Under the pieces are notes generated by a model. It had not been told where the DNA came from, searched no databases, and saw only the letters and a list, made by a program, of their open reading frames with translations. Shown piece by piece: positions 1-7,049 of a stretch of 10,081 nt of DNA. The translations under genes and the position numbers were made by a program. The number at the start of each line of letters is the position of its first letter. Within the stretch, counting starts at the first letter, position 1. Source of the stretch: an uncultured Elusimicrobium sp. (GTDB lineage: Bacteria; Elusimicrobiota; Elusimicrobia; Elusimicrobiales; Elusimicrobiaceae); assembly GCA_946061795.1 (NCBI GenBank), contig CAMGSK010000046.1, positions 1-10,081 of the forward strand, written 5' to 3'.

Positions 1-1325
1 CTGTTTAAAGGGTCGGACACACTGCCGTTTCTGTTAAAATCCACATAACGCGACTCCGTTATTGAGCCGGAAGAATCGTGTTTTTCATAAAAAGCGCTCC
101 CTTTCTTATTTTTCCCGCGGCCTTCTTTTCTCCAGCCGGCCATGGAACAGCCGCCCTCTTCTCCGAAATAATTCATTTGGGTTTTTTGGCGTAAACGCCC
201 CTTTTCCCACTCTGCAGTCGTGACTTCTCCCAGCAGGACCCGTCCTTTGCGCGTCACCAGCCGGATGCGCTTGTCATACACATAAGAATAGTAAATTTCT
301 TCGCCGTCCGGTCCTTGTGCAAATACCGTCCGTCCGGCGGCATCCTGTTCTCTCACCGTTTCCTTTAACAAAACAAAAGGGGACAGGCCGGCCTGCAAAT
401 CCAACGGGAGCTCCGCTTCTTTTATCTGTTCTCCGGGACGGGATATCTGCAAAATCCACTTTTTCCCGTTGTCCCTCAGTTTTACCGCATAGGGACCGGC
501 CGACACCGGCTTTCCTTTCACATAATAGGTTTTACTTTTCCGGCACAGACTGCGCCAGCCCAGTTCGCCTCCGCGGGAAGAACCCCGCAGCAAATCAATC
601 AGATTAATGATCCCGTCCGCATCATCGCAAGTAATGGAGGGGGATGTCGTATCCATCACGCTTTTTTGGGAGATATCCGTATGATATAGAGGATGGGAAT
701 TTACGCTGCGGAATTCTTTGTATTGGTCCGACAGTCCCAATGAATGTCCCGTCTCATGCTGTCCAATCTGTTTGAGATTATATTTGTGCCAAAAATCAGG
801 CTTTGGCAGAAAAATTTGATGCACGCCCCATTCACTGTCGGCCGGGCCGCAGTGACATCCGGCCCCTTGACAAAGTTCCCACAGCTCTTCTAATGTTAAT
901 GCCGAAACAATCAAATCCGGACTTTGTTTGCCGTTAACAAACTGCACGGAGATTCCCCGGTCCAAAACCGGCAGCACATCCGCAAATTCCACTTCGCGGC
1001 CTGAGGAACGAATGATTTTGGCCGGCTCCGAAAACCAACGTGCGTAATTTTCAGAAACGAGACGTTCGTATTTGCCGATTTTGGCTTCGTCCCCTTTTTC
1101 CCCTCGGTGCAAAACGGCGGCGGGGTCGCCGTCCGTCACCCAAACGCGCAGGGGATTGCCCGCCAGCACCCGGTGCAGCAGATAGCGGGAACCGGTACCC
1201 GAAGAATTGGCGGAAGGAGAGACGTTTGGAGAGGGTTCGTCAACATCTTCCAAAAAGGCCCAATTTGCGCCGAAGGCCAGCGCAGGCGCACAAAAAAGGA
1301 AAAGAGAAACAAAAAGCTTCTTCAT
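1..1325 (-). CDS. Secreted zinc-metalloprotease-like protein, C-terminus cut by window edge (copy A)
   Basis: The frame is open from the ATG at 1323-1325 to the left edge (441 codons seen, no stop), so the C-terminus is missing. The first ~20 residues (MKKLFVSLFLFL, then an A-F-G-A end) form a type I signal peptide, so the protein is probably exported. Residues 190-200 read HETGHSLGLSD: an HExxHxxGxxD zinc-binding motif with E191 as likely catalytic base and D200 as possible third ligand, the arrangement seen in snapalysin-type metalloproteases. S-V-M-D at 222-225 resembles the methionine turn of metzincins. A C-D-D-A-D-G block (233-238), then S-R-G-G and G-W-R-S-L-C-R, are shared with the gene at 5172-6950. 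After about residue 340, Y-x-x-x-G-rich strands (around 342 and 409) look like a repetitive beta tail. The membrane-protein gene ends 44 nt upstream and could be co-transcribed. Protease activity is inferred from the motif; family and substrate are unknown. Confidence 0.8.
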   Translation of the reverse strand, partial: MKKLFVSLFLFCAPALAFGANWAFLEDVDEPSPNVSPSANSSGTGSRYLLHRVLAGNPLRVWVTDGDPAAVLHRGEKGDEAKIGKYERLVSENYARWFSEPAKIIRSSGREVEFADVLPVLDRGISVQFVNGKQSPDLIVSALTLEELWELCQGAGCHCGPADSEWGVHQIFLPKPDFWHKYNLKQIGQHETGHSLGLSDQYKEFRSVNSHPLYHTDISQKSVMDTTSPSITCDDADGIINLIDLLRGSSRGGELGWRSLCRKSKTYYVKGKPVSAGPYAVKLRDNGKKWILQISRPGEQIKEAELPLDLQAGLSPFVLLKETVREQDAAGRTVFAQGPDGEEIYYSYVYDKRIRLVTRKGRVLLGEVTTAEWEKGRLRQKTQMNYFGEEGGCSMAGWRKEGRGKNKKGSAFYEKHDSSGSITESRYVDFNRNGSVSDPLN

Positions 1326-1329
1326 AGTT

Positions 1330-1335
1330 CCTCCC
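1330..1335 (-). promoter_or_regulatory. Shine-Dalgarno site of the left metalloprotease-like gene
   Basis: GGGAGG on the minus strand lies 4 nt before the ATG at 1325. It is slightly close but strong, and together with the following signal peptide it fixes this start. It contrasts with the paralogue at 5172-6950, which has no usable Shine-Dalgarno site. Confidence 0.6.
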
Positions 1336-1369
1336 AACGGAAAACTTTTTGAGAGATCTAAAAACCAGT

Positions 1370-2062
1370 TTATTTATCCGACTTGTGCAGTTCTTTGTCA
1401 AACATGCCGCGCAGGAACTCCTCCGCCAGCGGTTTGGCTCCCAATCCGGCCGCAATGGCGAAAGCCAAGCCCAAAGATGCCAAAACCACCACGGCGATAT
1501 TGTTGACCAACTGCGTGGCAAGGCCCAAATTTTCCACCGCGATGAGCGCGCAGAAAAAGACCACAAACGCATACACCGCGCGCGCCATCAGCACGCCGCC
1601 TTTGAGATTATTGGCGTTGGCGGAATTTTCAATAATATTGCCCAGCAGTTTTCCGAACAAAAGACCTGCAAACAGAATAAGCACGGAAACGAAGAGGGTG
1701 GGAATAAATTCCAGAAACCGGGTGAACAAATTGCGGATAATGGTCAGATGCAGCACGTCGGCGGCCAGCACGACGGCGTAAAAAATTACGGCCCAGGCCA
1801 GCACGAAGGAAATAATATAGGTGGGCGATTTCCCCAGCCCGAAACGCACGCACAATTCGTTAATGCCCAACTTGGAAGTTTTTTCGTCAAATGAAATTTT
1901 ATTTAAGAATTTTTTAACGTAAGAACCGGCAAAACGGGAAACATACAGTCCGATAACCAAAATCAGCAAAGCCAACGCCAGAGAACCCAATACGCGGCCG
2001 GTTTGTTCGGCCAACGTCACAAAATGCGCACTGACCTGGGAAGAAATGATTTCTAAATTCAT
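1370..2062 (-). CDS. Conserved TM-helix membrane protein, CmpX/MscS-like without the MscS beta domain
   Basis: A 230-residue inner-membrane protein. Five hydrophobic segments are visible at roughly 24-42, 81-101, 119-137, 157-176 and 187-206. The last runs into GLGAKPLAEEFL (206-217), which resembles the end of the pore helix in MscS-type channels. Hydrophobic helices with internal G-x-x-x-G-like spacing and an A-E-Q-T-G segment near the N-terminus match the 'conserved TM helix' repeat proteins exemplified by CmpX. The protein stops after the pore-like helix, so the cytoplasmic beta domain of true MscS is absent. It may sense membrane tension or organise the envelope; ion conduction is not shown. 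The start at 2062 has a strong AGGAGG 6 nt upstream. It is divergent from recG across 49 nt and is followed after 44 nt by the left metalloprotease-like gene, with no hairpin between them. Confidence 0.85.
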   Translation of the reverse strand: MNLEIISSQVSAHFVTLAEQTGRVLGSLALALLILVIGLYVSRFAGSYVKKFLNKISFDEKTSKLGINELCVRFGLGKSPTYIISFVLAWAVIFYAVVLAADVLHLTIIRNLFTRFLEFIPTLFVSVLILFAGLLFGKLLGNIIENSANANNLKGGVLMARAVYAFVVFFCALIAVENLGLATQLVNNIAVVVLASLGLAFAIAAGLGAKPLAEEFLRGMFDKELHKSDK

Positions 2063-2068
2063 TTGGAG

Positions 2069-2074
2069 CCTCCT
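2069..2074 (-). promoter_or_regulatory. Shine-Dalgarno site of the TM-helix protein gene
   Basis: AGGAGG on the minus strand, 6 nt before the ATG at 2062, a near-ideal site that fixes this start. Confidence 0.8.
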
Positions 2075-2077
2075 TTT

Positions 2078-2105
2078 TTTTCATTGTATCAAATATTAGT
2101 AAAAT
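2078..2105 (+). promoter_or_regulatory. Putative recG promoter, leaderless geometry
   Basis: TAAAAT at 2100-2105 (5 of 6 matches to the -10 consensus) ends 6 nt before the recG ATG, which would put transcription start at or next to the A of ATG. A weak -35 candidate, TTTTCA at 2078-2083, lies 16 nt upstream. No Shine-Dalgarno-like sequence precedes recG. The -35 is poor, so the promoter is inferred mainly from the -10 position and from the same spacing at two other genes here. Confidence 0.4.
2083..2088 (-). promoter_or_regulatory. Putative -10 element for the TM-helix protein gene
   Basis: TACAAT on the minus strand (5 of 6 matches to TATAAT) lies 20 nt before the ATG at 2062. Transcription would start in the run of A just upstream of AGGAGG, giving a very short leader that still carries the Shine-Dalgarno site. 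No convincing -35 hexamer is seen at 16-18 nt, so this is a tentative call. Confidence 0.45.
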
Positions 2106-2111
2106 AAACGT

Positions 2112-4196
2112 ATGAGCGGACTGTTGCATCTAAAGGGCGTAGGCCCGGCCAAAGCAAAACTGTTTGAACGGTTGGACATATTTTCTTTATCCGATCTGCG
2201 CCACTATTATCCCCGGGCCTACCAGGACCGGAGAGAAAACGCCCCCAATGCCGGCTTAAACCCCGCGTCTCTGACGGTGTTCAAAGGGCGCGTTTTACGC
2301 ACGCAGCTTGTGCCCGCGAGGTCCGTATTGATTTTCAAAGCTTTTCTGACCGACGGCCAAAACCGGCAAATTGAATGCACATGGTTTAAAAAACGCTCTT
2401 TTCGGGCTTTCCGGTTTGATCCGTTCGCCGCATTAAAAAAAGATTTTAAAATCAACGCAGAGATTTGGGTTATCGGACGCAAAGAAAACCGGAATAATTT
2501 TTTTGACGACAAAATCACCGTAGAAGAATATTATCCGGCCGGAGAGGAAGCGGCGCTGCATGCAGGACGCATCACGCCCATATACGCGTTGACGGAAGGA
2601 CTCTCCAACAAAGCCCTGCGCCAATACATATACGAATCTTTGCAAGAAAGCGAAGCAAAATCCGAGCAGGATATTCTTCCCCCTTCCTTAGCGGAAAAAC
2701 GCGGTTTTATAAGCAGTGCACAGGCCCTGAGGGCGGTGCATTTTCCCAACAGTCTGTCCGAATTAGAAAATGCACGGGCGCGGCTGGCTTATGAAGAATT
2801 TTTGCTTTTGGCTACGGCGTGGGGCGTCAAGCGTACACAAAACCGAACCGCGTTAAAAGGTTATACGTATGAAATCAAAAAAAATCTGCTGACTCCGTTC
2901 CGCCAAAATTTGGGCTTTGAATTTACCGACAGCCAAAAAAAAGTCATCAAAGAAATTTTCGCCGATTTACAGTCACCCCTCCCCATGAACCGGCTTTTGC
3001 AGGGAGACGTAGGCTCGGGCAAAACCATCGTCGCGCTGTCGGCCATGCTGCTCGCGGCGGAAAACGGAGGACAAAGTACCCTGATGGCGCCGACGGAAAT
3101 CTTGGCCGAGCAGCATTATCTTACCTTTCAAAAAACGCTTAAAAAGCTGAAAGTACCCGTAGCGGTGCTTACTTCCAGCACCAAAGCGCCGGAGCGAAAA
3201 AAGATTTTGGCCGCGCTGGCGGACGGCTCCGTCACCATTGTGGTCGGCACGCACGCGCTGATTCAAGACGACGTAAAATTTAAAAACCTGCGTCTGGCGG
3301 TGATTGACGAACAGCACCGTTTCGGCGTCAAACAACGCGGAAAATTAAAAGAAAAAACAGCCCGGCTGGATCTGCTGACCATGACGGCCACCCCTATTCC
3401 GCGCACGTTGGCGCTGGCATTTTACGGGGATTTGTCCGTCTCTACGCTGACCCAGCTGCCCCCCGGCCGCCAGCCCATTTTTACCCAAACGGCCGACGAA
3501 TACCGCGCCAACCATATCGTGGCGGAAGAAGTTCAGAAAGGAAGACAGGCCTACATCGTCTATCCGCTGATTGAAGAAAGCGAAAATATTTCCGCCAAGG
3601 CCGTCAGCGAAGAATTTGAAAAACTAAAACAAGTCTTTCCGCACTTCAAACTGGCCATGCTGCACGGACAAATGAGCCGGACGGAAAAAGAAAGCGTAAT
3701 GAAAGATTTCGCCGCGCACAAAACGGATATTCTGGTGGCCACTCCCGTCATTGAAGTAGGCATAGACGTTCCAAACGCCACGGTCATGGTCATTCAAAAC
3801 GCCGAACGCTTCGGTCTGGCCAGCCTGCACCAGCTGCGCGGACGCGTCGGCCGCGGAGAACACGCCAGCCAATGCGTTTTGGTAGCCGGACATCAGGGTT
3901 CTGTGGCAAAAGAACGCCTGCGCATTATTTGTCAAACCTGCGACGGATTTAAAATAGGAGAAAGAGACATGCAGCTGCGCGGGCCGGGAGAAATATTGGG
4001 CACGCGGCAGAGCGGCGATTTGGAATTTAAAGCGGGTGATTTTTTTAAAGACCGCAATATTTTACAGTGGGCCATAGAGGACCGGGACGAACTGCTGAAA
4101 GAAGACCCCCTGCTTCAAAAACCGGAACACGCCGCTTTTAAAGAACGGCTGTTGGAGTTATATCAAAAAAACTGGAAGCTGATTGACTTGAGTTAA
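2112..4196 (+). CDS. recG: ATP-dependent DNA helicase RecG
   Basis: RecG remodels stalled replication forks and branch-migrates Holliday junctions in the cytoplasm. The 694-residue length is normal for the family. The N-terminus carries L-K-G-V-G-P and Y-Y-P-R-x-Y-x-D-R, followed by the wedge (OB-fold) region around 60-150. Superfamily 2 helicase motifs follow in order: Walker A GDVGSGKT at 298-305 (K304), [10 protein letters not shown], the DEQH box at 399-402, T-A-T-P-I-P-R-T, an [14 protein letters not shown] segment, and QLRGRVGR at 574-581. The C-terminal TRG-type motif begins at GERDMQLRG (616-624) and runs through G-T-R-Q-S-G. All catalytic motifs look intact. The ATG at 2112 fits the family N-terminus, although there is no Shine-Dalgarno site. 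The gene stands alone on the plus strand and ends 62 nt before a strong terminator. Confidence 0.98.
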   Translation: MSGLLHLKGVGPAKAKLFERLDIFSLSDLRHYYPRAYQDRRENAPNAGLNPASLTVFKGRVLRTQLVPARSVLIFKAFLTDGQNRQIECTWFKKRSFRAFRFDPFAALKKDFKINAEIWVIGRKENRNNFFDDKITVEEYYPAGEEAALHAGRITPIYALTEGLSNKALRQYIYESLQESEAKSEQDILPPSLAEKRGFISSAQALRAVHFPNSLSELENARARLAYEEFLLLATAWGVKRTQNRTALKGYTYEIKKNLLTPFRQNLGFEFTDSQKKVIKEIFADLQSPLPMNRLLQGDVGSGKTIVALSAMLLAAENGGQSTLMAPTEILAEQHYLTFQKTLKKLKVPVAVLTSSTKAPERKKILAALADGSVTIVVGTHALIQDDVKFKNLRLAVIDEQHRFGVKQRGKLKEKTARLDLLTMTATPIPRTLALAFYGDLSVSTLTQLPPGRQPIFTQTADEYRANHIVAEEVQKGRQAYIVYPLIEESENISAKAVSEEFEKLKQVFPHFKLAMLHGQMSRTEKESVMKDFAAHKTDILVATPVIEVGIDVPNATVMVIQNAERFGLASLHQLRGRVGRGEHASQCVLVAGHQGSVAKERLRIICQTCDGFKIGERDMQLRGPGEILGTRQSGDLEFKAGDFFKDRNILQWAIEDRDELLKEDPLLQKPEHAAFKERLLELYQKNWKLIDLS

Positions 4197-4258
4197 TGCC
4201 GTCCATTCCCGGCACAAAAGAACTTTACAACGCCGCCGCAAAAAATCCGGCAAAAATT

Positions 4259-4295
4259 AAAGACCTCCCCGATCCTAAAGTTCGGGGAGGTCTTT
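4259..4295. terminator. Bidirectional intrinsic terminator between recG and the ankyrin gene
   Basis: A perfect 14-bp stem (4259-4272 with 4282-4295) with a 9-nt loop. It ends in TTTT on the plus strand, and on the minus strand reads into TTTAATTTTT. It sits between the convergent recG and ankyrin-protein genes and can serve both. Confidence 0.92.
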
Positions 4296-4343
4296 TAGCA
4301 AACAAAATTTATCAAAAAACTAACACCCAAAACGGCGGAAAAA

Positions 4344-5048
4344 TCAAATGCCGTCATCTTTGGGAATACGCGCGGCGGCTTTTTGTCGGGCGGCGGCGGC
4401 TTCTTTTTGTTTTTGAATCTGACGGCGGGTCTTTTCACAGTTTACCATGATTTCCCGGGGGGTTTTCTTCAGCGAATTTTGCACGGACTCATCCGCTCCC
4501 AAAGAGACATAATAATTGTAAATGCGCCGGTTGCACTTTTGCGCTGCTATGTGCAGCGGGGAATTTCCGTCATTGCTGGAATAGGAAGCAGGCATATAAA
4601 TATTACGCTGGTAGTTGAGCATTTTGCGGGTCAAACCGGCATCTTTTGCCTGCGTCAGTTTGGTCAGCAGCTTAATCATAGGCTCATCCTGATTGGCCGC
4701 GGCAATGTGAAAAGCGTTGCCTTTGTCCCCGCGGGCCGTCAAGCGGGAAGATTTCTGCGCCAACAGATTCGCCATTTCCCGGTTTTTTCTGTTTACCGCC
4801 AATAAAAACGGCGTCATAGAATGCTCGTCCGTAGCCAACACCAGTTTCGGGTTTTTGCTCAACAGGCGCAAAACCGAAGCCCGGTCCGATTGTTTTACCG
4901 CTTTAAAAAAGTCGGCTTTCGGATCTTCTATGCAACGCGTCTCTGGACAAGCTTGGTAGTAGTCCGCCCCAAAGGCGTCCGTCACCAACGAAGAGAACGG
5001 AAAAGCAGAAAACAACAAAAAGAAGGCAAAAAACAAAGTTTTTTTCAT
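4344..5048 (-). CDS. Secreted ankyrin-repeat protein
   Basis: A 234-residue protein. Residues 1-28 form a type I signal peptide (MKKTLFFAFFLLF, ending A-F-G-A before D29), so it probably acts in the periplasm or outside the cell. Two cysteines follow (C34, C39), possibly a disulfide. Ankyrin repeats start near residue 46: units with T-P-F-L-L-A-V (79-85), N-A-F-H-I-A-A-A (111-118) and S-P-L-H-I-A-A (163-169), then L-G-A-D-E and T-P-R-E-I (196-200). That gives about four to five repeats, with a longer linker at 140-160. The tail (205-228) is basic, Q/K/A-rich and helical. Ankyrin repeats bind proteins; the partner is unknown. The open frame extends upstream to 5171, but the ATG at 5048 begins the signal peptide and lies 6 nt after a -10 element, so I chose it. 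The metalloprotease-like gene lies 123 nt upstream on the same strand. Confidence 0.87.
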   Translation of the reverse strand: MKKTLFFAFFLLFSAFPFSSLVTDAFGADYYQACPETRCIEDPKADFFKAVKQSDRASVLRLLSKNPKLVLATDEHSMTPFLLAVNRKNREMANLLAQKSSRLTARGDKGNAFHIAAANQDEPMIKLLTKLTQAKDAGLTRKMLNYQRNIYMPASYSSNDGNSPLHIAAQKCNRRIYNYYVSLGADESVQNSLKKTPREIMVNCEKTRRQIQKQKEAAAARQKAAARIPKDDGI

Positions 5049-5054
5049 ACAACC

Positions 5055-5084
5055 ACTATACTCCTTTCCGATGTATTTGTTCAA
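5055..5084 (-). promoter_or_regulatory. Promoter of the ankyrin gene, leaderless geometry
   Basis: On the minus strand, TTGAAC (5079-5084) and TATAGT (5055-5060) are separated by 18 nt. The -10 ends 6 nt before the ATG at 5048, so the transcript would begin at the start codon. The AAAGGAG in between lies 12 nt from the ATG, too far for a good Shine-Dalgarno site, and would not be transcribed from this promoter. Confidence 0.6.
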
Positions 5085-5087
5085 GAG

Positions 5088-5100
5088 GCCGCCTTGCGGC
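5088..5100. repeat. Small GC-rich inverted repeat next to the ankyrin gene -35
   Basis: GCCGC and GCGGC arms around a 3-nt spacer, 3 bp upstream of the ankyrin gene's -35 hexamer. It could be an operator half or simply a small hairpin at the end of the upstream transcript. It is too short to be sure. Confidence 0.35.
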
Positions 5101-5111
5101 TGAGTTCTCTC

Positions 5112-5133
5112 TTCCAAGGCAGAGGCCTTGGAA
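5112..5133. repeat. Perfect 9-4-9 inverted repeat between metalloprotease and ankyrin genes
   Basis: TTCCAAGGC and GCCTTGGAA flank a 4-nt centre, about 28 bp upstream of the ankyrin gene's -35. No T-run follows on either strand, so it is not a standard terminator. It could be a regulator-binding palindrome for the ankyrin promoter, or a 3'-end-stabilising hairpin of the upstream mRNA. Confidence 0.5.
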
Positions 5134-5140
5134 ACATAGA

Positions 5141-5163
5141 AAACTTCACCCGGCCGGAAGTTT
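5141..5163 (-). terminator. Weak hairpin just after the metalloprotease stop codon
   Basis: AAACTTC and GAAGTTT arms (7 bp) around a GC-rich 9-nt loop, 8 nt past the stop codon at 5172, continuing into TTTTC on the minus strand. The stem is AT-rich and the T-run short, so this may be a weak or leaky terminator of the 5172-6950 gene. Confidence 0.35.
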
Positions 5164-5171
5164 ACAACCAA

Positions 5172-6950
5172 TTATTTTCTTCCCGGCCGGCCAGAAGACA
5201 TACTTTGCCTCAGTTTCTTCCGGGCATTTCTTTCCGCTTCTTCTTCCGGGGAAACGGCAAATCCGGCCGCAATACTGCCCGGCAGCCAATTCTGGACGGT
5301 TCCTTCAAAAAACCGACGATATTTTCCGTGCAAATCCCACGCGTCGCGTCCCAACTGGTCAACGGCCATAAAATTTGCGGGCAGTGTTTTATCGGTGACG
5401 CAATAATCGCCTCTGTGATTCTTTGGACGATCCGGGTCGTGATATATCAAGTATAACGGATTGGAGGAACGGATAAGCCCCTCCGCTTCCCGTGCAACCG
5501 GACGGGAGTCCAACACCGGGTACGCTTCGGCTTCCGGCAGAGCGGCCGCCGAACCTGCAAAAGAAGGAACGTCTCCTCTTTCGCCGTCAAAAAACAGGTA
5601 GAATTTGGCGGAATCTTTCGGAAACATAAAAATCAGCATTTTGTCATCCTGCCGATAATATTCAAAACGGGCTTTCGGCGTATAGAAGAACTGCACCGTC
5701 ATCCCGCGTTTGGCAACGGTCGTGTTGGTTTCTGCGGCTATGGTTTTATCCATATATTTTGAAAAAGACACCTCTTCTCCGGCCAAAGGAATACGAAGCC
5801 CCTCTTTATCCTGTATCAGGGCCACGGAATAATGCGGGTCCGCACGCACAATCAGCGTTTGGCCTGAACGAAGAGAAAACTCGTCGGCGTCCGCTTCGGG
5901 CCGAGTGCTGAAAAGATAATCCGCGCGGCCGTCTGTTTTATACAAAACATATCTTCCCTTATACACTGTTTTCAATTCGGAAGAAGCCGCCGGAATGCCC
6001 TGCGGATAAAGAGAGAACAACCGGGAGTCGTTTAACAGTTCCCACTCTTTATGCGCCGTTAAATTTCCCTGCCGGTCATAACGGGCGTAGCGAACCGTGT
6101 CCTTGGACACCCACAGCAAATCTTCCCTGTTCTTGGTTTTGCAGTATGCATAACTGCGCCCGGCACGCTGACGGCAAAAACTGCGCCACCCCGCCGCGCC
6201 GCCGCGGGAAGTGTTTTTTTGCGCAATGCAATCCAAAGCAAAAATCAGCCCGTCCACATCATCGCAACTGAATTTCCCCCCGGTCATCATGGAAGAGCGA
6301 ATATCTGACGTGCCATACTCCGGCACGGAATTTAAACGGCTTTCCGCATATTGGTCGGACAGAGACAAAGCATGCCCCAGTTCATGGCGCAACACGTCCA
6401 GTCCATCCGTTCCCCGTTTGTCTTCCACATTCCAAACAATATAAGGAACCGAACCGACGGAGCCCTCGGAAAAATAGGATCTTTCGTCTTCTATATCGCC
6501 AGGACCTACCAAAATAATCCTCAAATCTTCCGAAGAAGAAGCGTATGCATACCCCGCAGAGAGAGACCCTTGTGCCAGTTCCCGGGCAAAAGACCGATTG
6601 AAATCCGCACTGTTCGCGCAATTTTGCAGACGGATAGTCGCTCCCTTGGACAAAACAGGCAGCAAATCTTGAAACTCCCGCTGACGTTTGGCTTTGGATA
6701 TCGCCTGCCGCGCATGGTTAAACCAAGAATTTAATGCGGCGGCAATTTGCTCTTTAGATAAAGAATATTTGTCCAAACGCCCGTCCACGCAGACAGACAC
6801 GGGGCGTCCGGCGGCAATTTTATCAATTAAGTACATCTCTTTATGCGCGCCGGATTTTATTTCCTGCGGCTCCACCAGCGAGCCGAACGGCGCGCCGAAA
6901 GCCGCTGCGCTCAATCCCATTATAAAGATAAAAAAGAAAAATGTTTTCAT
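5172..6950 (-). CDS. Secreted zinc-metalloprotease-like protein (copy B)
   Basis: A 592-residue protein. It opens with a signal peptide (MKTFFFFIFIMGL, ending A-F-G-A) and is probably exported. Residues 189-199 read HELGHALSLSD: the HExxH zinc site is intact with E190 as presumed base, the usual glycine is replaced by S196, and D199 is a possible third ligand. S-S-M-M at 219-222 lies where a methionine turn would be. C-D-D-V-D-G (229-234), S-R-G-G and G-W-R-S-F-C-R follow. All of these, plus an upstream W-F ... E-F-x-D-x-L-P-V-L-x-x-G stretch, align with copy A at 1-1325. The rest, to residue 592, is beta-rich by eye with no motif I recognise; the tail is very basic. An in-frame TTG at 6986 is a poorer start: it overlaps the -35 and delays the signal peptide by 12 residues. 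The gene forms its own unit after the metG terminator. Activity is inferred from motif only. Confidence 0.82.
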   Translation of the reverse strand: MKTFFFFIFIMGLSAAAFGAPFGSLVEPQEIKSGAHKEMYLIDKIAAGRPVSVCVDGRLDKYSLSKEQIAAALNSWFNHARQAISKAKRQREFQDLLPVLSKGATIRLQNCANSADFNRSFARELAQGSLSAGYAYASSSEDLRIILVGPGDIEDERSYFSEGSVGSVPYIVWNVEDKRGTDGLDVLRHELGHALSLSDQYAESRLNSVPEYGTSDIRSSMMTGGKFSCDDVDGLIFALDCIAQKNTSRGGAAGWRSFCRQRAGRSYAYCKTKNREDLLWVSKDTVRYARYDRQGNLTAHKEWELLNDSRLFSLYPQGIPAASSELKTVYKGRYVLYKTDGRADYLFSTRPEADADEFSLRSGQTLIVRADPHYSVALIQDKEGLRIPLAGEEVSFSKYMDKTIAAETNTTVAKRGMTVQFFYTPKARFEYYRQDDKMLIFMFPKDSAKFYLFFDGERGDVPSFAGSAAALPEAEAYPVLDSRPVAREAEGLIRSSNPLYLIYHDPDRPKNHRGDYCVTDKTLPANFMAVDQLGRDAWDLHGKYRRFFEGTVQNWLPGSIAAGFAVSPEEEAERNARKKLRQSMSSGRPGRK

Positions 6951-6957
6951 AATGGGT

Positions 6958-6986
6958 AGAATAAGCCTTCCTTCCGCTATTTTCAA
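6958..6986 (-). promoter_or_regulatory. Promoter of metalloprotease-like copy B, leaderless geometry
   Basis: On the minus strand, TTGAAA (6981-6986; 5 of 6 matches to TTGACA) and TATTCT (6958-6963; 4 of 6 matches to TATAAT) are exactly 17 nt apart. The -10 ends 7 nt before the ATG at 6950. The GGAAGGAAGG run lies in the promoter spacer, about 14 nt from the ATG, so it would not act as a Shine-Dalgarno site. The promoter sits directly after the metG terminator, as expected for a new transcription unit. Confidence 0.6.
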
Positions 6987-7010
6987 GGAAACGAACGAAA
7001 ACTCTCACCA

Positions 7011-7039
7011 AAATCCCCGGGCATTCCGCCCGGGGATTT
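7011..7039 (-). terminator. Intrinsic terminator of the tmk-holB-metG operon
   Basis: A perfect 12-bp stem (7011-7022 with 7028-7039), GC-rich in its inner part, with a 5-nt loop. On the minus strand it runs into ATTTTGG. It starts 10 nt after the metG stop codon. Confidence 0.88.
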
Positions 7040-7049
7040 ATGATAAAAC

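Noticed and set aside
1326..1369. Possible terminator between the TM-helix gene and metalloprotease-like copy A
   Set aside because: Only A/T runs are present; no stem of useful length can be drawn.
1349..1894. 181-codon plus-strand open frame opposite the TM-helix gene
   Set aside because: Gln/His/Asn-rich mirror of a membrane-protein gene on the other strand; no ribosome site or domain.
4196..4450. 84-codon plus-strand open frame whose ATG overlaps the recG stop codon
   Set aside because: It runs straight through the 14-bp recG terminator and into the antisense of the ankyrin gene. Its residues 25-35 are just the hairpin translated. No recognisable domain.
5049..5171. N-terminal extension of the ankyrin protein up to 5171
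   Set aside because: The extension covers inverted repeats and the promoter, and would bury the signal peptide 41 residues inside the protein.
4821..5456. 211-codon plus-strand open frame across the ankyrin/metalloprotease junction
   Set aside because: Antisense to the ends of two genes and through the structured intergenic region; no family features.
6951..6986. Upstream TTG start for metalloprotease-like copy B
   Set aside because: TTG coincides with the -35 hexamer, has no Shine-Dalgarno site and would put 12 polar residues before the signal peptide. The ATG at 6950 fits better.
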